In this document: positions 33,458 through 42,609 of the stretch, one piece after another
How positions within the stretch are numbered: position 1 is the stretch's first letter
How the letters are laid out: each line of letters opens with the position of its first letter
Source: Prevotella sp. MGM1
GTDB taxonomy: Bacteria > Bacteroidota > Bacteroidia > Bacteroidales > Bacteroidaceae
Length of the DNA: 64,000 bases
Assembly (NCBI RefSeq): GCF_002933775.1
Contig: NZ_BEWV01000095.1
Span: 1 to 64,000, forward strand
Direction of reading: 5' to 3'
Made by a program: the position numbers and the translations under genes
Notes under the pieces: generated by a model
What the model was told of the DNA's origin: nothing
Seen by the model: the letters and a program-made list of their open reading frames with translations, nothing else
The model's database searches: none

Positions 33458-36229
33458 ATGGCGATGAGCAGGATAGACACAGTGGTAAAAGACAGGATAC
33501 TTGTGCTGGATGGTGCGATGGGTACCATGATCCAGCAGTATGGCCTTGCGGAGGAAGATTTCCGTGGAAAGCGGTTTGCCGGTGCGGAGATAATGATGAA
33601 AGGAAACAACGATGTGCTGAACATCACCCGCCCTGACATTGTGGAAGACATACACCGCAAGTATCTGTCTGCCGGAGCCGACATAATAACCACAAACACT
33701 TTCAGCAGTCAGCGAATATCGCAGGCGGATTATCGGCTTGAAAACTGCTGCCGTGAGATGGCTCTTGAGGGAGCGATAATAGCCCGTAGGGTGGCCGATG
33801 AGTATACTACGGCGGACAAACCGCGGTTTGTGGCGGGATCGGTAGGCCCGACGACCAAGACCTGTTCAATGAGTCCTGATGTCGGCAATCCTGCCGCGCG
33901 TGAACTTGCTTACGACGAACTGCTTGATGCCTATATCGAGCAAACGGAAGCAATGATAGAGGGTGGGGCAGACATAATACTGATAGAGACAATCTTTGAC
34001 ACTCTCAATGCCAAGGCAGCGATAGACGCGGCCATGACGGTGATGGGCGGTCGGGGAGTGGATTTGCCGATAATGCTGTCTGTCACGATTAGCGATTTGG
34101 CGGGACGCACACTCAGCGGCCAGACGCTCGATGCTTTTTTGGCGAGTGTAAGTTCATATCCCATATTTTCGGTAGGTCTTAATTGCTCGTTCGGCGCAAG
34201 CCAGATGAAACCCTATCTGCGTGAACTTGCCGGCAAAGCTCCTTTTTATGTCAGTGCGCATCCTAATGCGGGACTGCCCGACAGCATGGGACTGTATGAC
34301 GAGACACCGAAGACGATGGCTGTCCGGATAGGCGAGTTTATAGATGAGGGGCTGGTGAACATTGTTGGCGGATGCTGTGGTACGACGGAAAAATACATAG
34401 AACTTTATTCTCCATTGTTGTCCGGCAAGTCACCTCGCATACCGGTGGCAATGTCTGAAACCATGCGGCTAAGCGGTCTTGACGCATTCGAGATAACTCC
34501 GGCCGTACGCTTTGTCAATGTTGGCGAACGGTGCAATGTTGCCGGTTCTCGCAAGTTTTTGCGATTGATAAAAGAGAAAAAATATGACGAGGCCATATCC
34601 ATAGCCCGCAAGCAAGTGACGGACGGTGCCATGGTCATAGATATAAATATGGACGACGGACTGCTCGACGCTTGCGGCGAGATGACCGTTTTTCTCAATC
34701 TTATAGCTTCGGAACCCGATATAGCCCGTGTGCCGGTGATGATAGATTCATCGGACTGGGATGTCATTATGGCCGGATTGAAGTGCGTACAGGGAAAGTG
34801 TATCGTCAATTCCATATCTCTTAAAGAAGGAGAAGAGGTGTTTGTTGGGCATGCGCGCGATGTGCGTCGCTTCGGAGCGGCTGTGGTAGTGATGTGTTTT
34901 GATGAGCGCGGACAAGCCACGACCTACGAGCGTCGTGTTGAGATCGCCGCACGTGCATATAAGATACTGACCGAAAGGGTGGGAATGAATCCTCACGATA
35001 TTATTTTCGACCCCAATGTGCTTGCCGTTGCTACAGGCATGGCAGAGCACGCAGACTATGCGAAAGACTTTATCAGAGCCACTGCATGGATAAAAGGCAA
35101 TCTGCCAGGAGCGCATGTTAGCGGCGGTGTGAGCAATCTTTCTTTCTCGTTTCGCGGCAACAACTATATACGTGAAGCCATGCATGCCGTTTTTCTTTAT
35201 CACGCCATTGGCGCAGGTATGGATTTCGGTATAGTAAATCCGGTGACAAAAGTTGTTTACGGTGATATTCCTGCCGACCGGCTCGAAATAATAGAGGATG
35301 TGATTCTAAACAGAAAGCATGATGCCGCCGAGCGGTTGACGGAACTTGCCGCCACCATAAAAGCAGAGACCGATACCGCAGGAGGCACGGTAGATGAGAA
35401 GGATGTCGGTGGGATGGAGCGGAATAGAGAAGAGTGGAGAGCGGAACCTGTGGCAGACCGTCTCTCTACGGCGTTGATAAAAGGTATCGGCGACTATCTT
35501 GAAGAAGATTTGAGAGAAGCTCTTTCAATATATCCCCGTGCCGTGAATATTATCGAAGGACCGCTTATGGACGGAATGAACACCGTAGGGGAGTTGTTCG
35601 GTTGCGGTAAGATGTTTCTGCCTCAGGTCGTTAAAACGGCACGGACAATGAAGCATGCCGTATCGATATTGCGGCCTTATATAGAAAAGGAAAAGACGGA
35701 AGGCTGTGGAAAGGCTGGTAAAGTTTTGCTTGCCACTGTAAAGGGCGATGTGCATGATATCGGTAAGAATATAGTTGGAGTGGTCATGGCATGCAATAAC
35801 TATGAGGTAATCGACATGGGGGTTATGGTGCCTGCAGAGCAGATAGTGAAGAAGGCGATAGCCGAGCGTGTGGATATCATCGGGCTTAGCGGACTTATAA
35901 CACCGAGCCTGGAAGAGATGGTGAATGTGGTTCGTGAGTTGGAGCGTGCCGGACTCGATATTCCTGTGATGATAGGCGGCGCCACCACGAGTGAGCTGCA
36001 TGTTGCCTTGAAAGTGGCTCCGGTGTATGGCGGCCCGGTAGTATGGATGAAAGATGCCTCTCAAAACGCCATCGTGGCCTCTAAACTCGTAAACAAGAAA
36101 GAGACCGTGGGGTTCGGACAAGAACTTCAAGACAGGTACGAGAGCCTGAGAGCGGAATACAGTAAGGAGCAGAGTGACATCATTTCCCTTGAAGAGGCAC
36201 GTCGAAAAAGACTGAATTTATTTGATTGA
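33458..36229 (+). CDS. metH: Cobalamin-dependent methionine synthase lacking the reactivation domain
   Basis: 923 residues against about 1230 in the E. coli enzyme. Domains: homocysteine methyltransferase (1-320; zinc Cys243, Cys306, Cys307 in GGCCGTT), pterin-binding (about 345-610; NVGERCNVAGS), B12 cap (about 660-740) and B12-binding with GDVHDIGKN (Asp764, His766 the cobalt ligand). The chain ends after the B12 domain, so the AdoMet-dependent reactivation domain is missing, as in other Bacteroidales MetH. No cobalamin riboswitch is seen upstream; it sits 16 bases after smpB. Confidence 0.94.
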   Translation: MAMSRIDTVVKDRILVLDGAMGTMIQQYGLAEEDFRGKRFAGAEIMMKGNNDVLNITRPDIVEDIHRKYLSAGADIITTNTFSSQRISQADYRLENCCREMALEGAIIARRVADEYTTADKPRFVAGSVGPTTKTCSMSPDVGNPAARELAYDELLDAYIEQTEAMIEGGADIILIETIFDTLNAKAAIDAAMTVMGGRGVDLPIMLSVTISDLAGRTLSGQTLDAFLASVSSYPIFSVGLNCSFGASQMKPYLRELAGKAPFYVSAHPNAGLPDSMGLYDETPKTMAVRIGEFIDEGLVNIVGGCCGTTEKYIELYSPLLSGKSPRIPVAMSETMRLSGLDAFEITPAVRFVNVGERCNVAGSRKFLRLIKEKKYDEAISIARKQVTDGAMVIDINMDDGLLDACGEMTVFLNLIASEPDIARVPVMIDSSDWDVIMAGLKCVQGKCIVNSISLKEGEEVFVGHARDVRRFGAAVVVMCFDERGQATTYERRVEIAARAYKILTERVGMNPHDIIFDPNVLAVATGMAEHADYAKDFIRATAWIKGNLPGAHVSGGVSNLSFSFRGNNYIREAMHAVFLYHAIGAGMDFGIVNPVTKVVYGDIPADRLEIIEDVILNRKHDAAERLTELAATIKAETDTAGGTVDEKDVGGMERNREEWRAEPVADRLSTALIKGIGDYLEEDLREALSIYPRAVNIIEGPLMDGMNTVGELFGCGKMFLPQVVKTARTMKHAVSILRPYIEKEKTEGCGKAGKVLLATVKGDVHDIGKNIVGVVMACNNYEVIDMGVMVPAEQIVKKAIAERVDIIGLSGLITPSLEEMVNVVRELERAGLDIPVMIGGATTSELHVALKVAPVYGGPVVWMKDASQNAIVASKLVNKKETVGFGQELQDRYESLRAEYSKEQSDIISLEEARRKRLNLFD

Positions 36230-36258
36230 CAGGTGAAAAAGCATAATAAACGAAATTA

Positions 36259-36888
36259 ATGAGTAAGATAAAAACTATATTGTTCGACCTCGGCGGAGTG
36301 ATAATCACTCTCGATCAGCCGCAGGCCGTTAAACGCTTCAAGGAAATAGGGTTGACCGATGCTGGGCGACGGCTTGACCAATATACACAGTCGGGACTGT
36401 TCGGGGCATTGGAAAGAGGTGAGATAGACGCCGAGCGGTTTCGTGCCGGACTCGGTGAGATAATCGGGCACGAAGTAACGATGGAACAGTGTCTTTACGG
36501 TTGGATGGGATATGTGGCAGACCTTCCGCAACGTAATCTTGCCGCACTTCGGCGTTTGCGCGGTGAGGGTTACCGCATCGTGCTGCTGTCGAACACAAAC
36601 CCTTTTTTAATGAGTTGGGCGCTCAGCGATGCTTTCGATGGCAACGGGCATTCTTTGGCTGACTACATGGACGCGATGTATATGAGTTATAAGTGCGGAG
36701 TGATGAAGCCGGATGAGCGTTTGTTCCGCCATGTGCTTGAAACGGAGAACATAATACCGGAAGAAACGCTATTCGTTGACGACGGACCGCGTAATATCGA
36801 GGCTGCCGCACGCCTCGGAGTGAAAACGTTTTGCCCGAAAAACGGAGCAGACTGGACATCTGAAATATATAAATATCTGAGCGAATGA
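36259..36888 (+). CDS. HAD-family phosphatase
   Basis: 209 residues. Motif I is TILFDLGGVIITLD (nucleophile Asp11; the second acidic residue is replaced by Gly, as in many REG-2/epoxide-hydrolase-like HADs), motif II is VLLSNTNP, motif III has the Lys in MKPDERLF, and motif IV is LFVDDGPRNIEAA. Small-molecule phosphatase; substrate unknown. The first ATG at 36259 follows metH by 29 bases, and its stop overlaps the next start (ATGA). Confidence 0.88.
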   Translation: MSKIKTILFDLGGVIITLDQPQAVKRFKEIGLTDAGRRLDQYTQSGLFGALERGEIDAERFRAGLGEIIGHEVTMEQCLYGWMGYVADLPQRNLAALRRLRGEGYRIVLLSNTNPFLMSWALSDAFDGNGHSLADYMDAMYMSYKCGVMKPDERLFRHVLETENIIPEETLFVDDGPRNIEAAARLGVKTFCPKNGADWTSEIYKYLSE

Positions 36889-38372
36889 AAAAGATCTTAA
36901 TATCTGTCATATTTGTTTTTGTCGCTGTTGTCATGGCGTTCGGACAACAGAAGCGTGAGTTTCGGGGCGCATGGATACAGTGTGTGAACGGCCAGTTTCT
37001 CGGAATGCCCACCGAGGCGATGAAAAAGACATTGGCATATCAGCTTGACGAGCTGCAAAAAGACGGTGCTAATGCAATCATATTTCAGGTTCGTCCGGAA
37101 TGTGACGCCCTGTATGAAAGTCCTTATGAGCCGTGGAGCAGATTTCTGACAGGCACACAAGGTAAAGCGCCTCAACCGTATTGGGATCCGTTGGCATGGA
37201 TGGTGGAACAGTGTCACAACCGTGGAATGGAACTGCACGCATGGATAAACCCTTACAGGGCCAAGACTAAAACCACAACAGTGCTTGCTTCCAACCATAT
37301 TGCGGTGACCGCGCCTCAGCGTGTGTTTGCGTATGACGGCCAGTTTATCGTAAATCCCGGCATGGCGGAAAACCGAGATTATATATGCAAGGTTATTGGA
37401 GATATCGTGCGTAGGTATGATATAGACGGTCTTCACATGGATGATTATTTCTATCCATATCCGGCGGCAGGAGAGAAAATACCCGATGAACAATTGTTTC
37501 GTCAGCACTCTAACGGAATAAGCAATATCGGAGATTGGCGCAGATACAATGTCAATCTGTTCGTAAAGCAACTGCACGACACCATTGCGAGCATAAAGCC
37601 TTGGGTGAAATTCGGAATATCTCCGTTCGGAATATACCGTAACAAGGCTAACGATGTGAACGGCAGCGATACGAAAGGACTCCAAAACTACGACGATTTA
37701 TATGCCGACGTGTTGCTGTGGGTGAACAACGGTTGGGTGGATTATTGCGTTCCGCAGCTTTACTGGCAGATAGGTCATCCGACCGCCGATTACGAGACAT
37801 TGATAAAATGGTGGAACAAGCATTCTGGAAACCGTCCGTTATATATCGGAGAAGACGTGGAGCGCACGGCAAAATATCCGGATTTGAATGATAAAAACCG
37901 TAATCAGATGCCGGCCAAATATGCCTTGCACAAACAGATGCACAACGTGAACGGTACTGTTTTGTGGTATGCTAAGGCAGTGGTGGATAACGTGGGCAAT
38001 TACGGTACGATGTTGCGCAATGTATATTGGAAATATCCGGCTCTTCAACCGAGGATGCCTTTTATAGACGGTAAGGCGCCCAAGAAAGTCAAAAAGCTGA
38101 AACCGGTGTGGACAAAAGACGGATACGTTTTGTTCTGGACTGAGCCTAAGGGCAAGAACTGGAAAGACAAGGCTGTTAAATATGTGGTATACAGATTTGC
38201 CCGAAATGAGAAAGTGGTAATTGACGATGTCACGAAGATTGTGGCGATAACGACAGATACATATTATAAATTGCCATACGATGACGGAAAGACGCAATAT
38301 ACATATGTCGTAACGGCGTTAGACCGCATGCAGAATGAAAGTAAGGGAAGTAAGAAAAAGGTGAGATTATAA
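36885..38372 (+). CDS. Exported GHL10/DUF187-type glycoside hydrolase
   Basis: 495 residues with a signal peptide (ILISVIFVFVAVVMAFG). The pattern REFRGAWIQCVNGQF, NAIIFQVRPECDALY, MELHAWINPYR, DGLHMDDYFYPYP and KFGISPFGIYRN is that of the glycosyl-hydrolase-like 10 family (PF02638), a TIM barrel (about 25-390). A C-terminal fibronectin-like domain follows (about 400-495). Some relatives cleave peptidoglycan or unusual glycans. Translation is coupled to the HAD gene; a terminator-like hairpin follows. Confidence 0.88.
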   Translation: MKKILISVIFVFVAVVMAFGQQKREFRGAWIQCVNGQFLGMPTEAMKKTLAYQLDELQKDGANAIIFQVRPECDALYESPYEPWSRFLTGTQGKAPQPYWDPLAWMVEQCHNRGMELHAWINPYRAKTKTTTVLASNHIAVTAPQRVFAYDGQFIVNPGMAENRDYICKVIGDIVRRYDIDGLHMDDYFYPYPAAGEKIPDEQLFRQHSNGISNIGDWRRYNVNLFVKQLHDTIASIKPWVKFGISPFGIYRNKANDVNGSDTKGLQNYDDLYADVLLWVNNGWVDYCVPQLYWQIGHPTADYETLIKWWNKHSGNRPLYIGEDVERTAKYPDLNDKNRNQMPAKYALHKQMHNVNGTVLWYAKAVVDNVGNYGTMLRNVYWKYPALQPRMPFIDGKAPKKVKKLKPVWTKDGYVLFWTEPKGKNWKDKAVKYVVYRFARNEKVVIDDVTKIVAITTDTYYKLPYDDGKTQYTYVVTALDRMQNESKGSKKKVRL

Positions 38373-38387
38373 TTTTGAAATAAAATA

Positions 38388-38446
38388 AAAACGGATACTG
38401 GTGCCAATAAATATATTGTTTTGGTGATAACGGTATCCGTTTTATT
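38388..38446. terminator. Terminator-like long hairpin
   Basis: AAAACGGATAC (38388-38398) pairs with GTATCCGTTTT (38433-38443), followed by a T-rich stretch. The 34-base loop can pair partly. It separates the core gene string from the capsule locus and may work both ways. Confidence 0.6.
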
Positions 38447-38485
38447 TTTTGTATCAAAACTATTTATAATATACTGTTTTTTTAT

Positions 38486-38688
38486 TATAACTCTCTTAAA
38501 AAGAGATTTATAATAGTGTTAACTTGGTGGTTTTCAAATATATAAGTGTTGGCTTGTATCTACATTTGTTCTACAAAACAAATGCGACATTGTCTATATT
38601 GAAAATCTTTCAATCGTAAAAGGCTTTATTTATCGGATTTTTGTTTACCTTTGCAAAAAATTATAAATCTCTTTTTAAGAGAGTTATA
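38486..38688. promoter_or_regulatory. Invertible promoter segment (ON orientation)
   Basis: A 29-bp perfect inverted repeat bounds the segment: 38486-38514 (TATAACTCTCTTAAAAAGAG...) and 38660-38688 in reverse. The repeats are themselves nearly palindromic. Near the right end, TACCTTTG (38646-38653) is a -7 box reading toward upxY. Another inverted repeat, CATTTGTT/AACAAATG, lies in the middle (38563-38584). This is the layout of the phase-variable capsule promoters of Bacteroides, flipped by a site-specific recombinase. No recombinase gene is in the window. Confidence 0.85.
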
Positions 38689-38733
38689 TTTTAATTCTTA
38701 TAAAGTTGCTGATAATCAGTGCTGAGGGAGAAT

Positions 38734-39336
38734 ATGTATTATACGTATATTGACACCATTGTTGATAATGGTGACCCTCTCTTTTTGTCTCACGAGATAG
38801 GGGCAAAACAGTGGTATCCGATGCGTGTTACTTATAATCGTGAATTAAAAGTTAAAAGGCATCTTGATGCTTTGGGGATAGAAAACTTTCTCCCAATGCG
38901 TTATGATATAGTAATTCAAGGCGGTAACCGCAAAAGGCTTCTTGTGCCGGCCGTTCATAACTTGATATTTGTCCGTACTAATCGTTATTATCTTACATAT
39001 TTGAAATATAACGATGCGGTTTTGGAGCCGTTGCGCTATATCATGCAAAAGGGAATTATGAATAACAGTAAAGATGTTATGATTGTTCCGGAGCGTCAGA
39101 TGGATAACTTTATCCGTGTATGCAGAATGATGGATAATGAACGTGTCCAATATCTTAAATATGATCCATATCTTGATAAACCTGGGCAGCGTGTCCGTAT
39201 TATAGACGGGAATTTCGCGGGAGTGGAAGGGGTAATAAAGCGAATAAACAAAAATAAACAGGTTGTTGTGATAATCCCCGGAATCGTTGCGGTAACTTTA
39301 AGTTCAATACCGTATACATGGATTGAAAAGATATAG
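38734..39336 (+). CDS. upxY: UpxY-type transcription antiterminator (NusG-like)
   Basis: About 200 residues from ATG 38734 (GTG 38719 is an alternative). The N-terminal NGN domain has QWYPMRVTYNRELKVKRHLD and NFLPMRY; the C-terminal KOW-like region has PGQRVRIIDGNFAGVEGVI. Such proteins let RNA polymerase read through the long capsule operon. It is the first gene after the invertible promoter, exactly as in Bacteroides capsule loci, so the switch state should decide expression of the whole locus. Confidence 0.9.
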   Translation: MYYTYIDTIVDNGDPLFLSHEIGAKQWYPMRVTYNRELKVKRHLDALGIENFLPMRYDIVIQGGNRKRLLVPAVHNLIFVRTNRYYLTYLKYNDAVLEPLRYIMQKGIMNNSKDVMIVPERQMDNFIRVCRMMDNERVQYLKYDPYLDKPGQRVRIIDGNFAGVEGVIKRINKNKQVVVIIPGIVAVTLSSIPYTWIEKI

Positions 39337-39465
39337 TAACGTAAATTCACCGAACTCACGTTATGGAACATGATGAAATAGTGTATCAGTAAAAGTTCAT
39401 CTGTACTTGTTTTAGCTATTGTGTATTAATAGTATATTTTGTCTTATAGGGTAATTCATTTTCAA

Positions 39466-39786
39466 ATGAAATCCGGACAGCGTCTCATGAACCTGCTTAA
39501 AACCCGTTTGCCGGAAATTTTAAGTAAGGAAACTGATAACCAATCATCTATATATTTATATCATATAGGTGAATATTGGGTGGCATTTGAAAAATCGGCT
39601 TATCGGTTGTCACGACGTTATCCACAATGTAATGTCTGCCCATTGGGGCTTAACGATAATTCTTCTCGTATTTTAATGGCATCGATGACAGGATTGGAAC
39701 TTAATGGTACACTAATAAAGTCTGATTTAGATTATAAATATCTTAAGGATAGTATTACAATCTCTATACCTGATTTTTTTTTTTGA
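39466..39786 (+). CDS. Small hypothetical protein at the UpxZ position
   Basis: 106 residues from ATG 39466 (the frame opens with TTG at 39439). Contains HIGEYWVAFEKSAYRLSRRY and ends with an aromatic PDFFF tail. In Bacteroides capsule loci the second gene encodes UpxZ, which inhibits UpxY of other loci. This protein is shorter and I do not recognise UpxZ features, so the link is position only. Confidence 0.5.
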   Translation: MKSGQRLMNLLKTRLPEILSKETDNQSSIYLYHIGEYWVAFEKSAYRLSRRYPQCNVCPLGLNDNSSRILMASMTGLELNGTLIKSDLDYKYLKDSITISIPDFFF

Positions 39787-40118
39787 TAAAGATTATTCGA
39801 ATGGTATAAAATGAAATAGCCTAACATCGTTTATGTATATTTATGAATTTCTGTATATTAAATAAAATCAAGAGAAGTTTAAGCAACGGGATGTTAGAAG
39901 TATAGCCGTAAAGAAGAACATGGCAGGCTTATTTATAATGAAAGCCGTGAGTCTTATATTATACTTACCTACAGCCGTATAACGACACTGGCACAGAGGT
40001 GCCGGATGGGGTGACGGTATAAACGAGGCATATATATTATACCAAACATATATATGCATTCTATTCGTGGCATCATAGTAAAAAACATTTCCATTTCTTT
40101 AATAATAATCAGCACTAC
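39787..40118. other. Gene-free stretch between the upxY pair and the IS
   Basis: 332 AT-rich bases with small hairpins (GGCAC/GTGCC near 39990 and an AT-rich GCATATATA hairpin at about 40029-40058). No gene or promoter box is convincing. Capsule transcripts would need to cross it and the insertion sequence. Confidence 0.45.
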
Positions 40119-41416
40119 TGTCCACTAAAAATGGACGGGGTTAAAAATTAAATAAATTTGGTTCACTTGAACCATAGAGGACATTGACATTTTTGAAATT
40201 CGATTTGTCGAAGAGGTCTCTCAGATGAGTCTTGTCGGTCAGCGAGATTCCAAGAATCTGTAGTACTTCATAGATGCTCCGCTCCAGTTTCATATCGTGT
40301 TGCACTATTGCCACAAGGCAATAAGTAATTATGGCACAATAGATTTGGATACGCACTGCATTCTCTGATGTTCCCCAGAACTTCTTGATACACAGATGCT
40401 GCTTGATCCATTTGAAGAACAGTTCCACGCTCCATCGGTTGCGGTATAACTCGACAATTGTCTCGGCTGATGCCGTCTGATTGTTGGTCAGAAATATGTA
40501 TCTGGTACCGTCTTCAGGGTCGATGCAGACCACCTTGCGGAGTCTTTCCGGGTAATCTTTCGCGCTTTTATAAACCGTGAAGTAGCCGATAGCGTCAGAT
40601 ACAACGTTCTCTGGAAGCCTCCGTTTCCACGTCTCTGGCTTGAATCGTACATTGGCTTTCGCCCTGACGACAAAGAACGCCTCGATGCGATTAATCGTGT
40701 AAAGATTGCCGAAATCGTTGTAGCCACGGTCGAAAATATAGTGCGCGCCTTTCTCATATGGAATCTCCGGCATAGCCTTTGAATCATGGACTTTTGCTTC
40801 GGTAATATGCACGAATGCAGGAACTTGAGCCTCTACATCGTAAAGTGTATGCATCTTGATTCCGCCCTTGTGCCTGCGAAACTTAGCCCACTCGAACACC
40901 GACAGGCAGAGGTCTATGGTGGTGGAGTCAAAGGCATAGACATGACCGTCAAGCTCGAAGATTTTCTGTATCCTTCGCTTGCGGGCTTCCGCAATCATAT
41001 AGAAGGCAAACTCCTCGAAGATGTGGTAATCGCGCTGCTCGTTAGCCTTGCTAAGATTGCTCCGCGTCACAGATTTGCCGATGCCGAGATGGTAAAGCTT
41101 TCCTGCATGGGCTTCCATCGCCACGATAAGATCGCGCAGACTTTCACGATTTGACAGCTGCCCGAACATCAGCGTAAGTAGTTGATTCCAACAGGTATAA
41201 CTCTTTACATACTTGTCTCCATCATACTTCTTCACGATGCGTAGAAACTTGAAGTTGTCAAGAAACTGGACTAATTGGGCGAAAACGTACTTGTCTTTAT
41301 TCATAACAGTCTGATTCAGACTGCAAAAGTAATTTCAAATCGTTGCGCACCAAAATCGGCTATAACAAATTGAATTTCAATAATTTCAAAGTACTCTTAT
41401 GATTTTTTAGTGGACA
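40119..41416 (-). mobile_element. Insertion sequence, IS4-type
   Basis: 1298 bp bounded by 13-bp perfect terminal inverted repeats TGTCCACTAAAAA (40119-40131) and its complement (41404-41416), with one transposase gene on the minus strand. No exact target duplication touches both ends. The near-identical strings AATAATCAGCACT (left) and AATAATCAGTACT (right, offset by about 7 bases) are noted but not explained. Confidence 0.85.
40141..41304 (-). CDS. IS4-family DDE transposase
   Basis: 387 residues, intact. An N-terminal domain (FAQLVQFLDNFKFLRIVKKY, DUF4372-like) is followed by the DDE core: DSTTIDLCL, IFDRGYNDFGNLYTIN (second Asp) and the YREK-like segment ELYRNRWSVELFFKWIKQHL (catalytic Glu). 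It should move its own IS. Both inverted repeats are present, so the element could be active. It is read against the capsule operon. Confidence 0.93.
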   Translation of the reverse strand: MNKDKYVFAQLVQFLDNFKFLRIVKKYDGDKYVKSYTCWNQLLTLMFGQLSNRESLRDLIVAMEAHAGKLYHLGIGKSVTRSNLSKANEQRDYHIFEEFAFYMIAEARKRRIQKIFELDGHVYAFDSTTIDLCLSVFEWAKFRRHKGGIKMHTLYDVEAQVPAFVHITEAKVHDSKAMPEIPYEKGAHYIFDRGYNDFGNLYTINRIEAFFVVRAKANVRFKPETWKRRLPENVVSDAIGYFTVYKSAKDYPERLRKVVCIDPEDGTRYIFLTNNQTASAETIVELYRNRWSVELFFKWIKQHLCIKKFWGTSENAVRIQIYCAIITYCLVAIVQHDMKLERSIYEVLQILGISLTDKTHLRDLFDKSNFKNVNVLYGSSEPNLFNF

Positions 41417-41469
41417 CTAATGAATAATCAGTACTATTAAACATAATTTTCAAAGAAAATAAAAACTAT

Positions 41470-42591
41470 ATGCGACAATATGATTATTTAATAGTTGGTT
41501 CAGGATTGTTTGGAGCAACATTTGCATATTTTGCTACGAAGCGAGGAAAGAAATGTCTGGTGATAGACAAGCGGGCTCATTTAGGAGGTAATATCTATTG
41601 TGAGAATATAGAAGGAATTAATGTGCATAAGTATGGGGCACATATCTTCCACACAAATAATAAGGAAGTGTGGAATTTTGTGAATTCTATTGTGGAGTTT
41701 AACCGCTATACGAATTCCCCTATAGCCAATTATAAAGGTAAATACTACAATTTGCCCTTTAATATGAACACATTTTACCAAATGTGGGGCGTGACTACGC
41801 CGGAGCAGGCAAGACTGAAGATTGACGAACAGCGGGCAGAAGCACAGACCTGTCTTGGCGGACGTGAGCCGGCTAATCTCGAAGAACAGGCTTTGACGCT
41901 TGTCGGAAAGGACATATTCACTACATTGATTAAAGAATATACAGAGAAACAGTGGGGACGAAAGTGTACAGAACTGCCTGCTTTCATAATCAAACGTCTG
42001 CCTGTTCGTCTGGTTTTTGACAACAATTATTTCAATGACAAATATCAGGGCATCCCTGTGGGAGGCTACAACAAACTTATTGAAGGGCTACTTGCGGATG
42101 TCGACAACAAAATCTCCGTTGATTTCTTTAACTCCGAATATAAGGAATGGAAAAATTATGCCGATAAACTTGTATATACAGGAGCCGTGGACGAATACTT
42201 CGGCTATCGGCTTGGCAAGCTCGACTGGCGCACTGTCTCTTTCAAGACGCGTATAGAGGACACACCAAACTATCAAGGTAATGCCGTTGTAAACTACACA
42301 TCCCACGAGCAACCTTACACACGTATCATCGAGCACAAGCATTTCGAGATGTTCGGTCAGGAAGTATATAACTGTCCTAAAACCGTTGTTAGCGAGGAAT
42401 ACTCAACAGAGTACAAGGATGGAATGGAACCGTACTATCCCGTGAACAACGAACGTAATAATGCTCTTGCGGAGAGTTACAGACGATTGGCGGAACATGA
42501 AGAGGATGTAATCTTTGGTGGCCGTCTCGGACAATATAAATATTATGATATGGCTCCTGTTGTTGAGCAAGTCATGGAAATGTTCAAGTAA
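41470..42591 (+). CDS. glf: UDP-galactopyranose mutase
   Basis: 373 residues. FAD-binding N-terminus (YLIVGSGLFGATFAYFATKR), VIDKRAHLGGNIYCE, GAHIFHTN, then PVNNERNNAL and GRLGQYKYYDM (FAD/substrate residues) near the C-terminus. It turns UDP-galactopyranose into UDP-galactofuranose, so the capsule should contain Galf. galE at 62226 could supply UDP-galactose. It starts 53 bases after the IS end, which may cut it from the upstream promoter. Confidence 0.95.
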   Translation: MRQYDYLIVGSGLFGATFAYFATKRGKKCLVIDKRAHLGGNIYCENIEGINVHKYGAHIFHTNNKEVWNFVNSIVEFNRYTNSPIANYKGKYYNLPFNMNTFYQMWGVTTPEQARLKIDEQRAEAQTCLGGREPANLEEQALTLVGKDIFTTLIKEYTEKQWGRKCTELPAFIIKRLPVRLVFDNNYFNDKYQGIPVGGYNKLIEGLLADVDNKISVDFFNSEYKEWKNYADKLVYTGAVDEYFGYRLGKLDWRTVSFKTRIEDTPNYQGNAVVNYTSHEQPYTRIIEHKHFEMFGQEVYNCPKTVVSEEYSTEYKDGMEPYYPVNNERNNALAESYRRLAEHEEDVIFGGRLGQYKYYDMAPVVEQVMEMFK

Positions 42592-42609
42592 ACAAAAGCA
42601 TTTAGTAAG

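Noticed and set aside
33300..33460. Cobalamin riboswitch before metH
   Set aside because: The 16-base gap after smpB leaves no room, and no B12-box-like sequence is seen within smpB or upstream of 32460.
36897..37685. 262-codon minus-strand frame
   Set aside because: Antisense to the GHL10 gene, which has signal peptide and family motifs.
40098..41436. Target-site duplication AATAATCAG[CT]ACT around the IS
   Set aside because: The right copy is about 7 bases away from the inverted repeat and differs by one base, so it is not a regular duplication.
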